Assembly: GCA_030052745.1 (NCBI GenBank)
Contig: JANBVO010000026.1
Coordinates: forward strand, 62,001 to 126,000
Reading direction: 5' to 3'
DNA: 64,000 nt
DNA from: Pleurostoma richardsiae
Lineage: Eukaryota; Ascomycota; Sordariomycetes; Calosphaeriales; Pleurostomataceae
The position numbers and the translations under genes were made by a program. Position 1 is the first letter of the stretch, and every line of letters begins with the position of its first letter. Below the pieces are notes generated by a model, which was given only the letters and a program-made list of their open reading frames with translations, had not been told where the DNA came from and searched no databases. This document shows positions 12,288 through 24,072 of this stretch, in pieces.

Positions 12288-13574
12288 ATGGGTAAGATAA
12301 CGACCATGGAATATTTTCGGGTGCCGCCTCGGTGGCTCTTCGTGAAGATTACGGACCAAGACGGCAAGTTTGGGTGGGGAGAGGCATCTCTCGAGGGCCA
12401 CACTCAGCCCGTGGAAGGATGCCTGGATGCCTGGTTCGAGCGTTATAAGGGTTATGAGGCCGATGACATTGAACACATCTGGCAGATGTCTTGGCGAGCT
12501 GGTTTCTACAGAGGTGGACCCGTACTCATGAGTGCTCTTGCGGGCATTGATATTGCCCTCTGGGATCTAAAAGGTGAACCGTCACGGGAATACAGACGCG
12601 AACAGCTACACGGATCTGGTAGCTAACAGTTCCTGTAACAGCGCGCAGGCTGGGGGTTCCTATACACCAGCTGCTCGGAGGTAAGTTGCGGGACAAGATC
12701 AAAGTCTACGCATGGATAGGGGGTGACCGGCCCGGGGATGTTGAGGGCCAGGCGTAGGTAAGCCCTCTCTCTGTCTGCGACATACAGTTTTGCTGATCAG
12801 GCTGGCCTCTCATCAAGGCTCGCGAGGAAAGCCCAAGGATTTAGAGCCGTCAAGATGAACGCGACAGAAGATCTCGGCTGGTTGGACTCGCCGGCAACCC
12901 TTGACAGTGCAGTATTACGACTCAAGACTGTGAAGGCTCTCGGCATGGACGCCGGCGTGGACTTCCATGGCCGCGTACACAAACCTATGGCCAAGCAGCT
13001 TGCTACTGCGTTGGAGCCTCACAGGCCTATGTTCATAGAGGAGCCGCTGTTGTCCGAGCATATTGGAGGCATCAAGTCGCTGAGCAGCCTGACCAGCTGT
13101 CCGATCGCTCTAGGTGAACGACTGCATAGCCGGTGGGATGTCCGGCCCTTTCTCGAGGCCGGTTGCGTCGACATCCTGCAGCCTGACATCTGCCACGTTG
13201 GCGGAATCTCAGAGCTGCGGCGCATCGCGGCCATGAGTGAGGCCTACGATGTCGCCCTTGCACCTCACTGCCCACTTGGGCCGATCGCTCTCGCGGCTAA
13301 CGTGCAGGTCGACGCGTGTAGCGCCAACTTTGCTATACAAGAGATGAGTCTCGGAATTCACTACAACACTGCCGGGGGCAATCAGCAGGATCTCACGAGC
13401 TACACACATAATCCCGAAGTCTGGAACGTGAAAGATGGGTATATTGACCTGCCCACGGGGCCGGGTCTGGGCATCGAGATTGACGAGGAAGAGGTCAGGC
13501 GGGTATCTGAGAATTGCAAGCCGTGGATCAGCCCCGGCTTCGCAGGGCCAGGCGGTGAACTTCGCGAATGGTGA
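12288..13574 (+). CDS. Enolase-superfamily acid-sugar dehydratase (D-galactonate dehydratase-like)
   Basis: Mandelate racemase/muconate lactonising enzyme fold that abstracts the proton alpha to a carboxylate and eliminates water. The start at 12288 opens the capping domain ([20 protein letters not shown]; later [20 protein letters not shown] across an intron near 12572-12641). A second intron lies near 12750-12800. The barrel carries [12 protein letters not shown], the metal ligands Asp ([17 protein letters not shown]), Glu (FIEEPLL) and Glu ([12 protein letters not shown]), and the general-base region [16 protein letters not shown]. These match galactonate dehydratases rather than racemases. 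Length is about 390 residues. With the neighbouring AKR and organic-anion permease it could act in sugar-acid catabolism, or dehydrate a hydroxy-acid intermediate. The exact substrate cannot be told. Confidence 0.86.
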
Positions 13575-13896
13575 AAGAGTTACTGGAAAGGTCAGTGCCA
13601 AGGAAATAGACAATGGGGAATGTAGAAGAGCGCTTCAACCGACTGTAAAGGCTGGAAGACCCTGTGAATTACATCCGCAGTCCGATTACTTGGCAGACGT
13701 GACAAAAGTCCAGATACGTGCCCCGAAGTCATCAAAAAACATGCCTCAATCCCCGCTGATTCATACAAAATAGGCTCCTGTCCTCCAGTCCAGGCACACA
13801 TGAGATCTCAGCTTCCTCTCCTCAACTTGGCTTGCAACGCCGACGTGAGCTCAAAGACATCTATAACCTCACTTTTCCCGGTTCAGCAGTCTTCAG
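13575..13896. other. Convergent 3' region between dehydratase and PKS genes
   Basis: About 320 bp between two converging genes. I see no gene or repeat; the sequence presumably holds the 3' UTRs of both. Confidence 0.4.
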
Positions 13897-16800
13897 CTAC
13901 GCCTTCAAAATGGATATCACTGTCTGAGCTGCAATGTCCAGACAGTCTTGGAATTGTTCGACTTTGCCCGCGGGGCCGACAATGGATAGGGATACACTAA
14001 CAGACGACTGGTCAGCACAATAGTCTCATGTTCTAAATAGGACATTTTCTCACCTGTCGTCAGCAATTGAATAGCTCATCCACAGTGACTCTGGGGGCAT
14101 CAGCGCGATCGCCGCGTCGGCAATCTCTCCGCTGTTGATTGTCTGCAAGATAAGCCCCGGGAAGGCCCGAAACACAACCTCGTTCGTGAAAAGCAGCGGT
14201 TTAGGCTGGTCGGCGGGAACCATTCCATTCAGAACGTCCATCAGGCGAAGGAAGCCCCTGCCTTCACTTGCACGCCGCACTTGGTCCTCCCACTTCCTCG
14301 CAGCGTTGAGCAGAAGCTCCCGCTTCAGGCTCGCCTCTAGTCGGTCGTCCTGAGCAGCCCCGCAGAAGCGTACAACTGCATCACTTGCAACTTGAATGAT
14401 ATCTGGTCGTCCCTTATGGAAGTGTTGCGTAGATACGGGTTCCCAGCTACCAGGGTTGAAACCAAAGTGCAAATGACTCGCAAGCTGGATTGATAAGTCA
14501 ATGCAAGCTTTTGCTGAGACACCAGAGCCGTCGGAGATTTGACTTCCGAGGTACGGCGTAGTGTGGTAGGCATATTGTTTGCCAGTGGTTGCAGCCTTGT
14601 ACCTTGCACATAGCTCGCGTATGTGCTCGTCGATCCTTGAATCAGTGTGAATGAAGCGCTCATCAAGGAGATCCTCTGGTAAGACATCGGCCCGGTCCAT
14701 TGTGCTACTCTGAGGCAACTCGGAGAAGATGGCATCTTGAATGCGTGCTGTAAGCCGCGCTACGGTGAGGCCGTCGATCATTGAGTGCTCAAATATCTGG
14801 GCAGAGCGGCCGTTTGCGGATATCACGAACTGCGCACTTTTGTCATGCCAGCGGTTGAAACCATCGCCGATGTAGCCTTGGGTAACGCGTTGCTCTCGCG
14901 TCTCAGGGCTGCCATCATCAAGACAGATTACAAAGGCCGCGGCCTCGATGGTCTGGAAATATGTTTCGTTGTCAGGATCGAGGGTATAGAGCATATCACG
15001 AATCTGTGGAAAGTTGTTGCTATTGTCAGCCGGCATGCCTCTTTTTAGGCGAGAAAGACCGTCCACTCACTGTGCCCCAGGTATCCCGATCGTCCGTGGT
15101 TAGCATGCCCGTCCAAAGTCCGTCGTCTTTCACTTTGGCGATGATCACCTCAAAGACATGTTTCAGCTCTCCGTATGAGATGTCTCGGCCGTCTTCTCGT
15201 AAAGACACCTTGAACACATGGCCGCGTCTCAGTACCACGCAGTAATGGTTACCGGGATATCTACGCATCTCGTCACACGCAATGTGAGGTTCGCGGACTG
15301 CGTTGAAAAGCCACTGCCAGGAGCTAGTGCAAATTGGCTTGACACCAAGCCAGTCTGGATCAAGGGTGCTTGCCTCAATATCCTTGAGGAACTTGAAGGC
15401 TGCCAACGAAATAATCGCCGCGCGCTCAGCCTGTGTGTGCAGGACAGGGCTATCGTGATGTGCGTTGAAGAAATTGCCCCAGGGTGCGAGTGGCTGCCGG
15501 CGGGAAAGGTATAAGCCTTTAACATGTAGGTCAGAAATCCAGCTATCGATATTCGGGTCTTTGGCCCTCTGCACAAGTTGGTCGTACAACTTGCGACCTA
15601 GGCCCCCAGGGGCGCGGAACTCCTCGATAGCAGTGTGGAGTCCATCTTTCTCGGCTTGATTAGCGGCAAAGGGCAAGAAGTTGTCCAGAAGGTCATCCAA
15701 GGCTTCGTCGAGGTCGACAAGTGGATATTTCGGTAGCTCGGCTACGGCCCTGCAGCACTCGAACTCGTGAGTTCTCTTTTTGGTTTCAGTCGTCTCAGCA
15801 GAGGTGGCCGGCTTTGCGTTGACACTCTTTATCTTAGTCTCGTCGCTGATGAGCTTGGAGCGTGATGCCACCGTCGCCGCGAGAGCCCGGACGCTGGATG
15901 CGCCGGCAATCTCGGACGTCTGAAGTGTGATCTGGAAGGTACGAACCATCCAATTCTTGAGCTCGATTGATACGAGTGAGTCGAGCCCGATGTTGGCCAA
16001 TGACTGGTTCACCGGGACGTCTTCCACGGACTTATCTAAAAATACTGCGCACTTGGCTGTGATAGCCTCCGCAATAAGAGACTCGGCGTTCTTGAGGCTA
16101 TCTGCGTCCCTTACAGCCTGCTCAATATCAACCTTGTCTCCAGCCAGGTTAGCGGCCTTGCCATGACGCGGGTATGGCAGCTGGCTGAACAGCGGGTTTG
16201 TCAAACAGACACTGTCGTCCGCGTCAATCATGGACTGCCTGACGAAGCCCAAGATGGACTGTGAGCAGCAATCATCTCGTGCTTGCTGGCTCATAGTATA
16301 CTCAATAGACTTGAAGAACTCGTCAAAAGACATGAGGACGACGCTGTTTCGTGCCAACCAAGTCTTGTTGTTCTGCATCGTGACGTTGACAGACTCGGAT
16401 CCCTCAATGCCACTAACGTTAATAGAGACGTATTTTGTGTGGAGATGGTCGGACTGAACGTGGGCGAAGGTGTCCTGGAATGCGTTGCCCGTGGCGTAGT
16501 TTGCCTGGCTACCATTTCCTATTACCGTTGTGACAGACGAAAGCATGACGAAGAAATCTAGTTTTGGAGAACTGAAAGCCTTGTCCAGATTAAGCGTCCC
16601 GTACACCTTAGGGCCAAGAGGCGTCGTGAAATCCTCGAAGGTCATGTGCGTGAATGGGCGGTCCTGTTGAAACTACTGTCAGCCACCTTTCTGGCGGGGA
16701 GATGGAAAGGAGTTCCCACCTTGAGAACCATACCGCCGTGGATCACACCTCGCACTGGTGGAAGACTATTGCAATACATCACAGCATCGCTTATGTCGTC

Positions 16801-19800
16801 TTCCTTGGTGATGTCACACTTTACGATGTGGAGGTTGCCTCCGTGGCGGCCCACGGCCGCCTCGAGCTGCGCCCGATCCTTGTCATCAATGGACCGACGA
16901 GAGAGAAGGACAATATTGCCAGCCGCCTTCGAGGCCAGAAACACGGCTAGTCTTCTTCCCAGGTCTCCTAAGCCCCCTGCAATCACGTACGTCCCGTCCC
17001 TTGCAAGCTGAACGGACGGGGGCCTTGCAACGGTGGCCGTAACGGTGCAAGTTGGGTCGGCTTCGAGAACGATTTTACCCATATGCTTCCTTGTGGCGAT
17101 CATACGGAAGGCTTCTTCAATGTTCCCAATGGGAATTGTATTGATCGGTGTCAAGGGATAGAGCGCCCCGTCTTCGAACAGCGACATGACCGAGCCGAGG
17201 ATCTCGTATATAATCTCCGGATGGTCTTCGCCAAGCAGTACGAGGTCGACTGCGGCAAAAGAGATGCTTCTGTCGAAGGGTGTCATGTTCAGGTGACTGC
17301 TCTTGTAAATATCCGCTTTGCCTATCTCGACAAACGTCCCCAGCCTTGCCACGCATTCTAGGCCTTGGCTGAGCATTTCCCCGGACAGCGAGTTCAGGAC
17401 AACATCAACACCGCGCCCTCCAGTGAGCCGCAGGACACCGTCCTTGAACGAAATTCCTCGCGTTGAGAAGACATGGCTCTCAGGAATGCCATATTGCTCT
17501 ACGATTAGTTTCCGCTTAGCTGCACTACCAACAGTGGCAAAGATGTCCGCACCGATGTGCTGAGCAAGCTGAATAGCCGCTTGTCCCACTCCGCCCGAAG
17601 CGGCGTGAATGAGAATAGACTGTCCCTTTCTCAGGCGAGCAACGTTGAAGATGCAATAATACGCAGTGGCATATATCGCAGGGATGGTGGCGCCAACGGT
17701 AAAAGGCATGCTTTGAGGGAGTGTATGGGCAAGGTTGCCGCTGATTCGAGGCATGCTGGCGAAGGGATTCGAGCCGAATCCGGTAACTCGGTCACCCACA
17801 TTGTACCGGGCCTTCATGTCCTGTCCGACAGCAGTGACGATGCCCGCGACCTCCCCGACCATGCCCACTCCTGCGCGCATCTGTCCGAGGGCAACGAAGA
17901 CATCCTTAAAATTGACACCGTGCGCTCGTGCGGAGACCTGAATTTCCCAGGCCTTGAGTGGCTCCGCCGCGGTTTCATCGTCGTCAAATCTAAGACTTCC
18001 GAGCAGGCCCGGCGTCACAACATCGAGTTTTAGGGACCTCGCAGGTTGGTGGTACAGAACTGTCTCGACTCTGCTAGTGCTGCCAAGGGTGCGGTTGACC
18101 CAGCCGAGAAATTTGGAGTCCGTCTGAATGCGAGGAATGAAAATCATTCCCTCGCGGTACGAGTACTCGCTTTCCACCATATTATCTGCATGGCTAGACT
18201 GGTTGAGAGATACGTCGATGACTTTGATGAGGTGTTTGACAATATCATGCGCCGTGCCGTGGGTTACGGAGTCCTCGACGTCGAAAGTAACAAACCGGCT
18301 TGAGCCTGCGTTCTCGCGGCGGAGTACTCTTGCGGCGCCCTGTATCATTGCCCTGAATGACTTTGCCACCTTTGTCTCGGACTCCTGCATGGCCACCCAT
18401 AGGATGTCGACGCCGGCAGTGAACAGACTTTTTAGGCGCGCAAACCTCTCAGGGTCCCGACTCAACAGGAGTGTGTCCTCTGCGATGTCCAACACAAGAC
18501 ACACAGTGTTCGTATCTAGTTCAGACTCAGTCAGTTCATCGATGAGGCACTTGCGGAAGTCGTGGCTGCCAGCGCTCAGGACTTCTTGCAAAGCGCTCGC
18601 CAAGGAACGGGACGACTGTGAGTCTTGACACTGGATAAGCCTCACACCCCTCGGTAGGTGGCTCGCTTGTTTGAAAGAATCAGGTATCGCCTCGGAGACC
18701 ATCATCGACGAGCGAGCACTTGGCGTCTGCGTATCCTGGGAGATGATGTCCAATCCCACAAACGAGTTGCGCCTCAGGAGCTCGTCCCATTGTTCGGGCG
18801 ACATAAGCGGCGAATCCGAACGACCGTCCTCGAAAGCCCACCACCTAAAAGCGTCAGCAAGGTGAAAGCGTCTAGGAACGGTGAGGACACTTACCCTGAA
18901 AGGGTACCAAAGATCAGATTTGATGTAGCCATCAGCCTAGTCAGCTCAATGAGCACGAGCTTCCCCCCCGGTCGGAGCAGCCGCCTGACATTCTTCATGG
19001 TGGCGTCCATGTTCTTGGTTGCATGAAGGACGTTCACGGCGACAATAATATCGTAGCCCTCCTCCTGGAATCCTTGCTTCACGGGGTCATTCTCGATGTC
19101 CAGGGTGCGGAAGTCAATATAGTCCAGCCAGTCTTTAAAGGTTTCTCTCGCCTGTTCAAAAAATCCTGCCGAGATGTCCGTGTAGTCATACCGTTCTAGC
19201 CAGACGCCGTCTTCTTTGGTCAAGGATCGAAGGAGTGGAAGGGTAGCACCCCCGGTGCCTGCCCCAATTTCCAGAAACTTCATATGCGGGCGCTTAAAGG
19301 TAAGTACCTTGAGATATTCGACCATTTGCCCGTAATTTGCCTGAACAAGACCATTTGCGTATAGCTTATATAGGAGGTTGCCTTCCAACATCAATGTTAG
19401 AGCATCGGCCTTTCCTGTCAGGATATCTGGAAGCCTGTGGCCAATACGCGACAGCATCTGGCCTTCGAAGCCAGAGTCTTCAGCGGCAACAATGCTGTCT
19501 TCAGCCTGCTCAGCCGTGAGACCCATCGTATACTTGCGGCAGTCAATAGATCCGCAGTACTTATTCATCCAGGTAAGCAGCTTCACTAAGTGAAGGGCTG
19601 TCACGCGTTGGGACTGAGGCTGGATCTCTTGCAGAGCCCGAACAAGGAGGATGGAAGAAGCCTTTTCAATGCAGTGAACAAAGGCGTCGGTCTCTTTGTC
19701 ATTGTTGCCTGCGCTGAGGGTACCGTCTTCCGGATGAGGCAGTGCCGGTTGTCGAGCGAGACGCTCTAGAAATGACTGATTAGTCAAGAAGTTGGCATCG

Positions 19801-22800
19801 ATATCCCACGCGATCTTGTAGGCCATCGGAACACTGTATGGAGTCTTGTGGTCAGCAAGTCGAGCCTGCCCGAAGGCACGCAGGGTCGACTTGGCTTTCA
19901 TAACAGGGACTAATCCTCCATTTGTGTCCTCCTGGAAGACGCATACGTCCGAGATAGATGACCGGCTATCATGGGCGTCTAGCGTCGCCGCGACAACTAA
20001 TTCCGCCCCTGGCCTGCAGATGATATCTGTTGAGATCACAATGTCCGAGCCGCCTCCGAGCACGACCGGCGCCGAGGAGCAGTGCCGCTTGAAGAGGGTG
20101 GGCCCGAGCTGATGTATGGCATCGAGAACCGTCGGATGTATCAGATGAGGTTGCATGTGATGCTCTGTTAGCGTCTGGTCAAAGTCTGGGACCGTTAACC
20201 TTGTCCAAGCCACGTTGTCGCCAATCTTCACGGAACCGATCAATGCAAAGTGCGGTCCGTAGTGATTTCCAGTCGCATCGAGATCGTTGTAGAATTGTTT
20301 TCCATCCACCAGTTCAGAGGCTTCAGTCTGGATCTTGTCGAGGACAGAAAGACGCTGTGAATAGGCAATATCCTCCTCCCTCGTTCCCTCCACCTCATCT
20401 TGGGCAGTAGTCATTTCAACTGCCATGAGTCCGCTGCAATTCTCGTTCCACGTCCCTTCTTTCCCGCATGAAAATATGCGGAACATTTCCCATCGACTTC
20501 CAGTGCCTGATCTCGATGGGCTGATCGTTAGTTGCATTTCAATCGTGTCGGCTTCTCCATGAAGAGGGAGGGAGATCGTCTTTGAGAAAGTCACACTGTT
20601 GAATAGGAAGTTTTTAATCCTTCCTGGGGTATTGCGCAGGTGCACGAGCTGCCTCATTGCCTCCAGCGCCATGCAAATGTATCCGGTTCCAGGGAAGACA
20701 ATGTTGCCATCTACAACGTGGTCCCTAGCCCAAGGAAGCGTGTCCAGGTTGAGGTGATGGCGCCATCTGGGTTCGTGGATGCTGCTGACAGGGTCCAGTA
20801 GACCGCACAGGTCATGGTAGGGGAACTGGCGGAAGCGATGGGATCTGCTAAGCCGTGACTCATGCCAGTATGACGACTGATCCCATGGGTACGGCTCGAG
20901 GTTGGAGATGACTTGTGGTGTGGGAGTCTTGTCAAAGAGGTTCAAGACGTGGTTGGTATTAACTGGATGCCCGATCTCAATGAGACGACCAAGGAGCTCT
21001 AGCACCGAGCTAGCGGCATTCGCGCCTCTGACCAAAGCGGAAAGGTAAGTATACTTGAAGGTATGTTCCTTGTGGGTGAGAGTTTGCTTTGCGGGACCGA
21101 ATAGAGCAGCATGTGGCCCAATCTCAACAAAGGCGCACATGGCGTCGTGACCTGCCGATGATCGCACCATCCCGTCGTGGGCAAGCTCTAGCCCCTTGAC
21201 GAACTGCACCGGAGAGATGAGGTTTTTGGTCCAGTAGTCGGGTCCAAAGTTGTCGACTCTACGTGTCCCCGTGACAGTAGAGTAGAAAGAGACGTCTTTG
21301 CGTGGTGCAGAAGTCGCAATATTCCTCAGAGATTCGGTATATTGGGATGCAATCGCCTGCATATGATGCGAATGATATGCCGTGTCGACTTTGAGCTTCC
21401 TCGCAAAGATGGATTGAGAATCAAGCGCAGCCTTAAGCTCATCGATTGCTGGCTCGTCACCAGAGATAGTTGTGCTCTTCGGGCTGTTGACACACGCAAC
21501 GGTGAGACGGCCTGCTTCGACCTGCGTGATGTACGGCGCAACGTCCTCTTCTCCGATTCCGACAGCCAGCATTGAGCCCCGCATCTTGTTGCTCTTCTTG
21601 GCCATAGAAGAGCATATACCTCGGTAATAGGCACTGGGCGGAGATCAGTATCAGCTAAAGTTGGCACAGCCGCAAGACAACCCAGGAGTCCTTACATTTC
21701 GATCGCCACCTCATGGCTCAGAACTCCCGCTGCATATGCGGCGGCGACCTCCCCAGAACTGTGGCCAACTACTGCCTCTGGGACAACTCCAATGCTCGCT
21801 AGGAGGTCAACCAGAGCAATTTGGAGTGCAGTGGTCGCCGGTTGTGCGATCTCAGCCATACCAAGCCTCGAGGATGTGTCATCTTTGGAAAGCTCTTCAA
21901 CAAGGCTCCAGTCGCTTCCCAGATCACGAATGATCTTGTCAGATTTCCACAGTGACAGTCGAAACAGGGACGAAAGCGCGATTAGTTCTTTGCCCATGCC
22001 AGCCCACTGCGCCCCTTGTCCCGTGAACACGAAGGAAAGTGTGGTGAAGGCAGCGGTCTTGATCTGCTGAGAGCCTATTTGGGCGTCGAGCTTGGTGGCG
22101 AGTTCGCTAAAGTCGGAGGCCACGATGGCACGCTTCCAGGAAAGCCTAGACCTGCGGGAACCAAGCGTGTATGCGAGGTTTGAGAATGCCGTATCCGAGT
22201 TACCGTGGCTCAATATCCAGTGCTGTAGGTTGCGGTATGTCGCAGTCAACGATGTTTCTGACGCTGCACTTAGAGTAAAAAGGCGCGGCACTCGTTCCTC
22301 CTCGGTGTGATGTCCATTAACGCCACAGTCAGTTCCGTTGGTACACGTACCGTTCCCATTTTCATAGTCCAGTGTGTTCCCGTCCGTCAGCCGTCCGATT
22401 GTCGATGGCCCGGCAGCGACTGCGTTTGCCAGCTTGTCTGAGGCAGGGGCAGCTTCAAGAATAACGTGACAATTTGTCCCACCATATCCAAAGCTGTTCA
22501 GAGACACACGCCGAGGGCTTCCATTGGAGAACAAGGAAGTCGGTTCCTTGGCAATCTTAAGGGCACGTCAGCGCTTTGTAACCTCCTGGATCGGACGGTG
22601 GCCGGAGGTCTAATACTGACCCGGATTCTTCTCTCGTCAAGCTTGAGGGTAGGCTTCGGTGTGTCGAGATCAAGATGTGGCGGAATCTTTCCGGTCTTGA
22701 GAACAATGATTGATTTAATGAGCCCCGCGATGCCGCTGGAGGCCTCGAGATGGCCAATGTTAGATTTTACCGACCCGACGTAGAGATCCGCGTCCCGACG

Positions 22801-24072
22801 TCCCGACGCGCAAAAGACCTCGTAAATAGAGCCAATCTCCTCCTTGTCGCCTAGTTTGCAAGCAAGTTAGCCTACTGTACAAGAGCTCAATATCAGCTCA
22901 CCGCGCTAGGGAGTGGGTAGCCACAAACCGATTTGTGTTCCCTATTGGATATATTATTAGATCATGCAGCTCAACATGCTCACTTATCAAAGGATGCTCA
23001 CCGTTCCGTGCGCCTCCACGTACGGCGTTTTTCTCGGGTCAAGCTTAGCACCAGCATAGACGGAGCTCATGAGAGTTGCTTGCGCCTCGCCACTTGGAAC
23101 CGAAATACCAGCTGTCTTACCATCCTGATTAACGCCAGAATTCACAATGACAGCTTGAACTGGGTCACCGTCCGCAACAGCTTGGGCGAGAGGCTTGAGA
23201 ACAACCGTAGCAACACCTTCCCCCCGTGCGTAGCCTGTGCCGCGAGAATCAAACACGTAACAGCGACCATCAGGATTCACCATTCTGGAACTTATTGTCA
23301 GAGTCCGGTCATTTCTGTCAGCAGTAGAGGGTAATGAGCCTACCCAACAGCACTCATGTTTATTGACTGGTCTGGGTGGATGAGAAGTTGCGCCCCGCCA
23401 ACGATTGCCATGTCGGATTCTCCAAGACGGAGACTCTGACATGCTTGATGAAGCGCCACAAGACTGCCAGACTGCAGTACATGATTAGCAATGAGAGCGC
23501 GCGGCAGCCAACTAGGAGGGACCATGGGAAGGCATCCTTACGCAGCCCGTATCGAGAGTGAGAGAAACGCCTTTTAGGTCAAAAACATAAGAGATTCGGT
23601 TAGACAAGATTGCGTCACCAGTTCCGGTGAGATGAGACTTGCTCATCTGCGGCATGTCTTTGTAGCCCATCCTGTCATAGTCTCTCGCAAAAATGCTGAC
23701 GAAAACAGAGGTTTTGCTACCGCGGACCTCTTCGAGAGGGATACCTGCGTTTTCGAGGGCTTCATAGGTTGTCTCAAGCAAGATACGCTGTTGTGGATCC
23801 ATGGCATGAGCTTCCAGGGGAGGGATCTGAAAGAAGCGAGCATCAAATTTGGAGATGTCCTCATGCAGGAAATAGCCACTCCGCGAGATGAGAGCTTCCT
23901 TCGCCTCTGGTTTCGGGTTGTAGAAGGCGTCACGGTTCCACCGATGCTCCGGAACTTCCATCCAAGCGCTGCGGCCCTGGAGAAGGAGGTCTTCCAGCTT
24001 ATCTGGGCTAGAGGCCCCCCCAGGGAAGCGGCATCCCATTCCAATAACCGCGATAGGGGCTGGAGTGTCCAT
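13897..24072 (-). CDS. Highly reducing iterative type I polyketide synthase with C-terminal carnitine acyltransferase (KS-AT-DH-MT-ER-KR-ACP-cAT)
   Basis: Roughly 3,150-3,200 residues over about ten introns; the start MDTPAPIAVIGMGCRFPGG is at 24072. KS has Cys in DTGCSGSLVALHQ (split by intron 23541-23472), VEAHGTGTQIGDK and KSNIGHLEASSG. AT has FTGQGAQWAGMG and GHSSGEVAAAYAAG. DH has ARDHVVDGNIVFPGTGY. The methyltransferase has LEIGAGTGGATLPLL. ER has IHAASGGVGQAAIQLAQ. KR has AGGLGDLGRRLA and SSVTTVIGNGSQANYATGN. ACP has NIGLDSLVSIEL. From about 15.8 kb downward a choline/carnitine acyltransferase fold follows (ELPKYPLVDLDEALDDLL; catalytic EHSMIDGLTVARL near 14755-14795), closing with VSLSIVGPAGKVEQF. 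All catalytic motifs look intact, so a methylated, largely reduced chain is expected. In characterised fungal relatives the cAT domain releases, and can recapture, the chain by transfer to a polyalcohol or other nucleophile. Confidence 0.95.
22929..22941 (-). other. 13-nt microexon of the PKS
   Basis: The conserved KS motif HGTGTQIGDK is only restored if a 13-nt exon is kept between two introns. The introns are about 23003-22942 (donor ACG|GTGAGC, acceptor CAATAG) and 22928-22851 (donor G|GTTTGT, acceptor AAACTAG). The microexon encodes GTQI plus the first base of the next Gly. Inferred from frame and family conservation. Confidence 0.6.
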
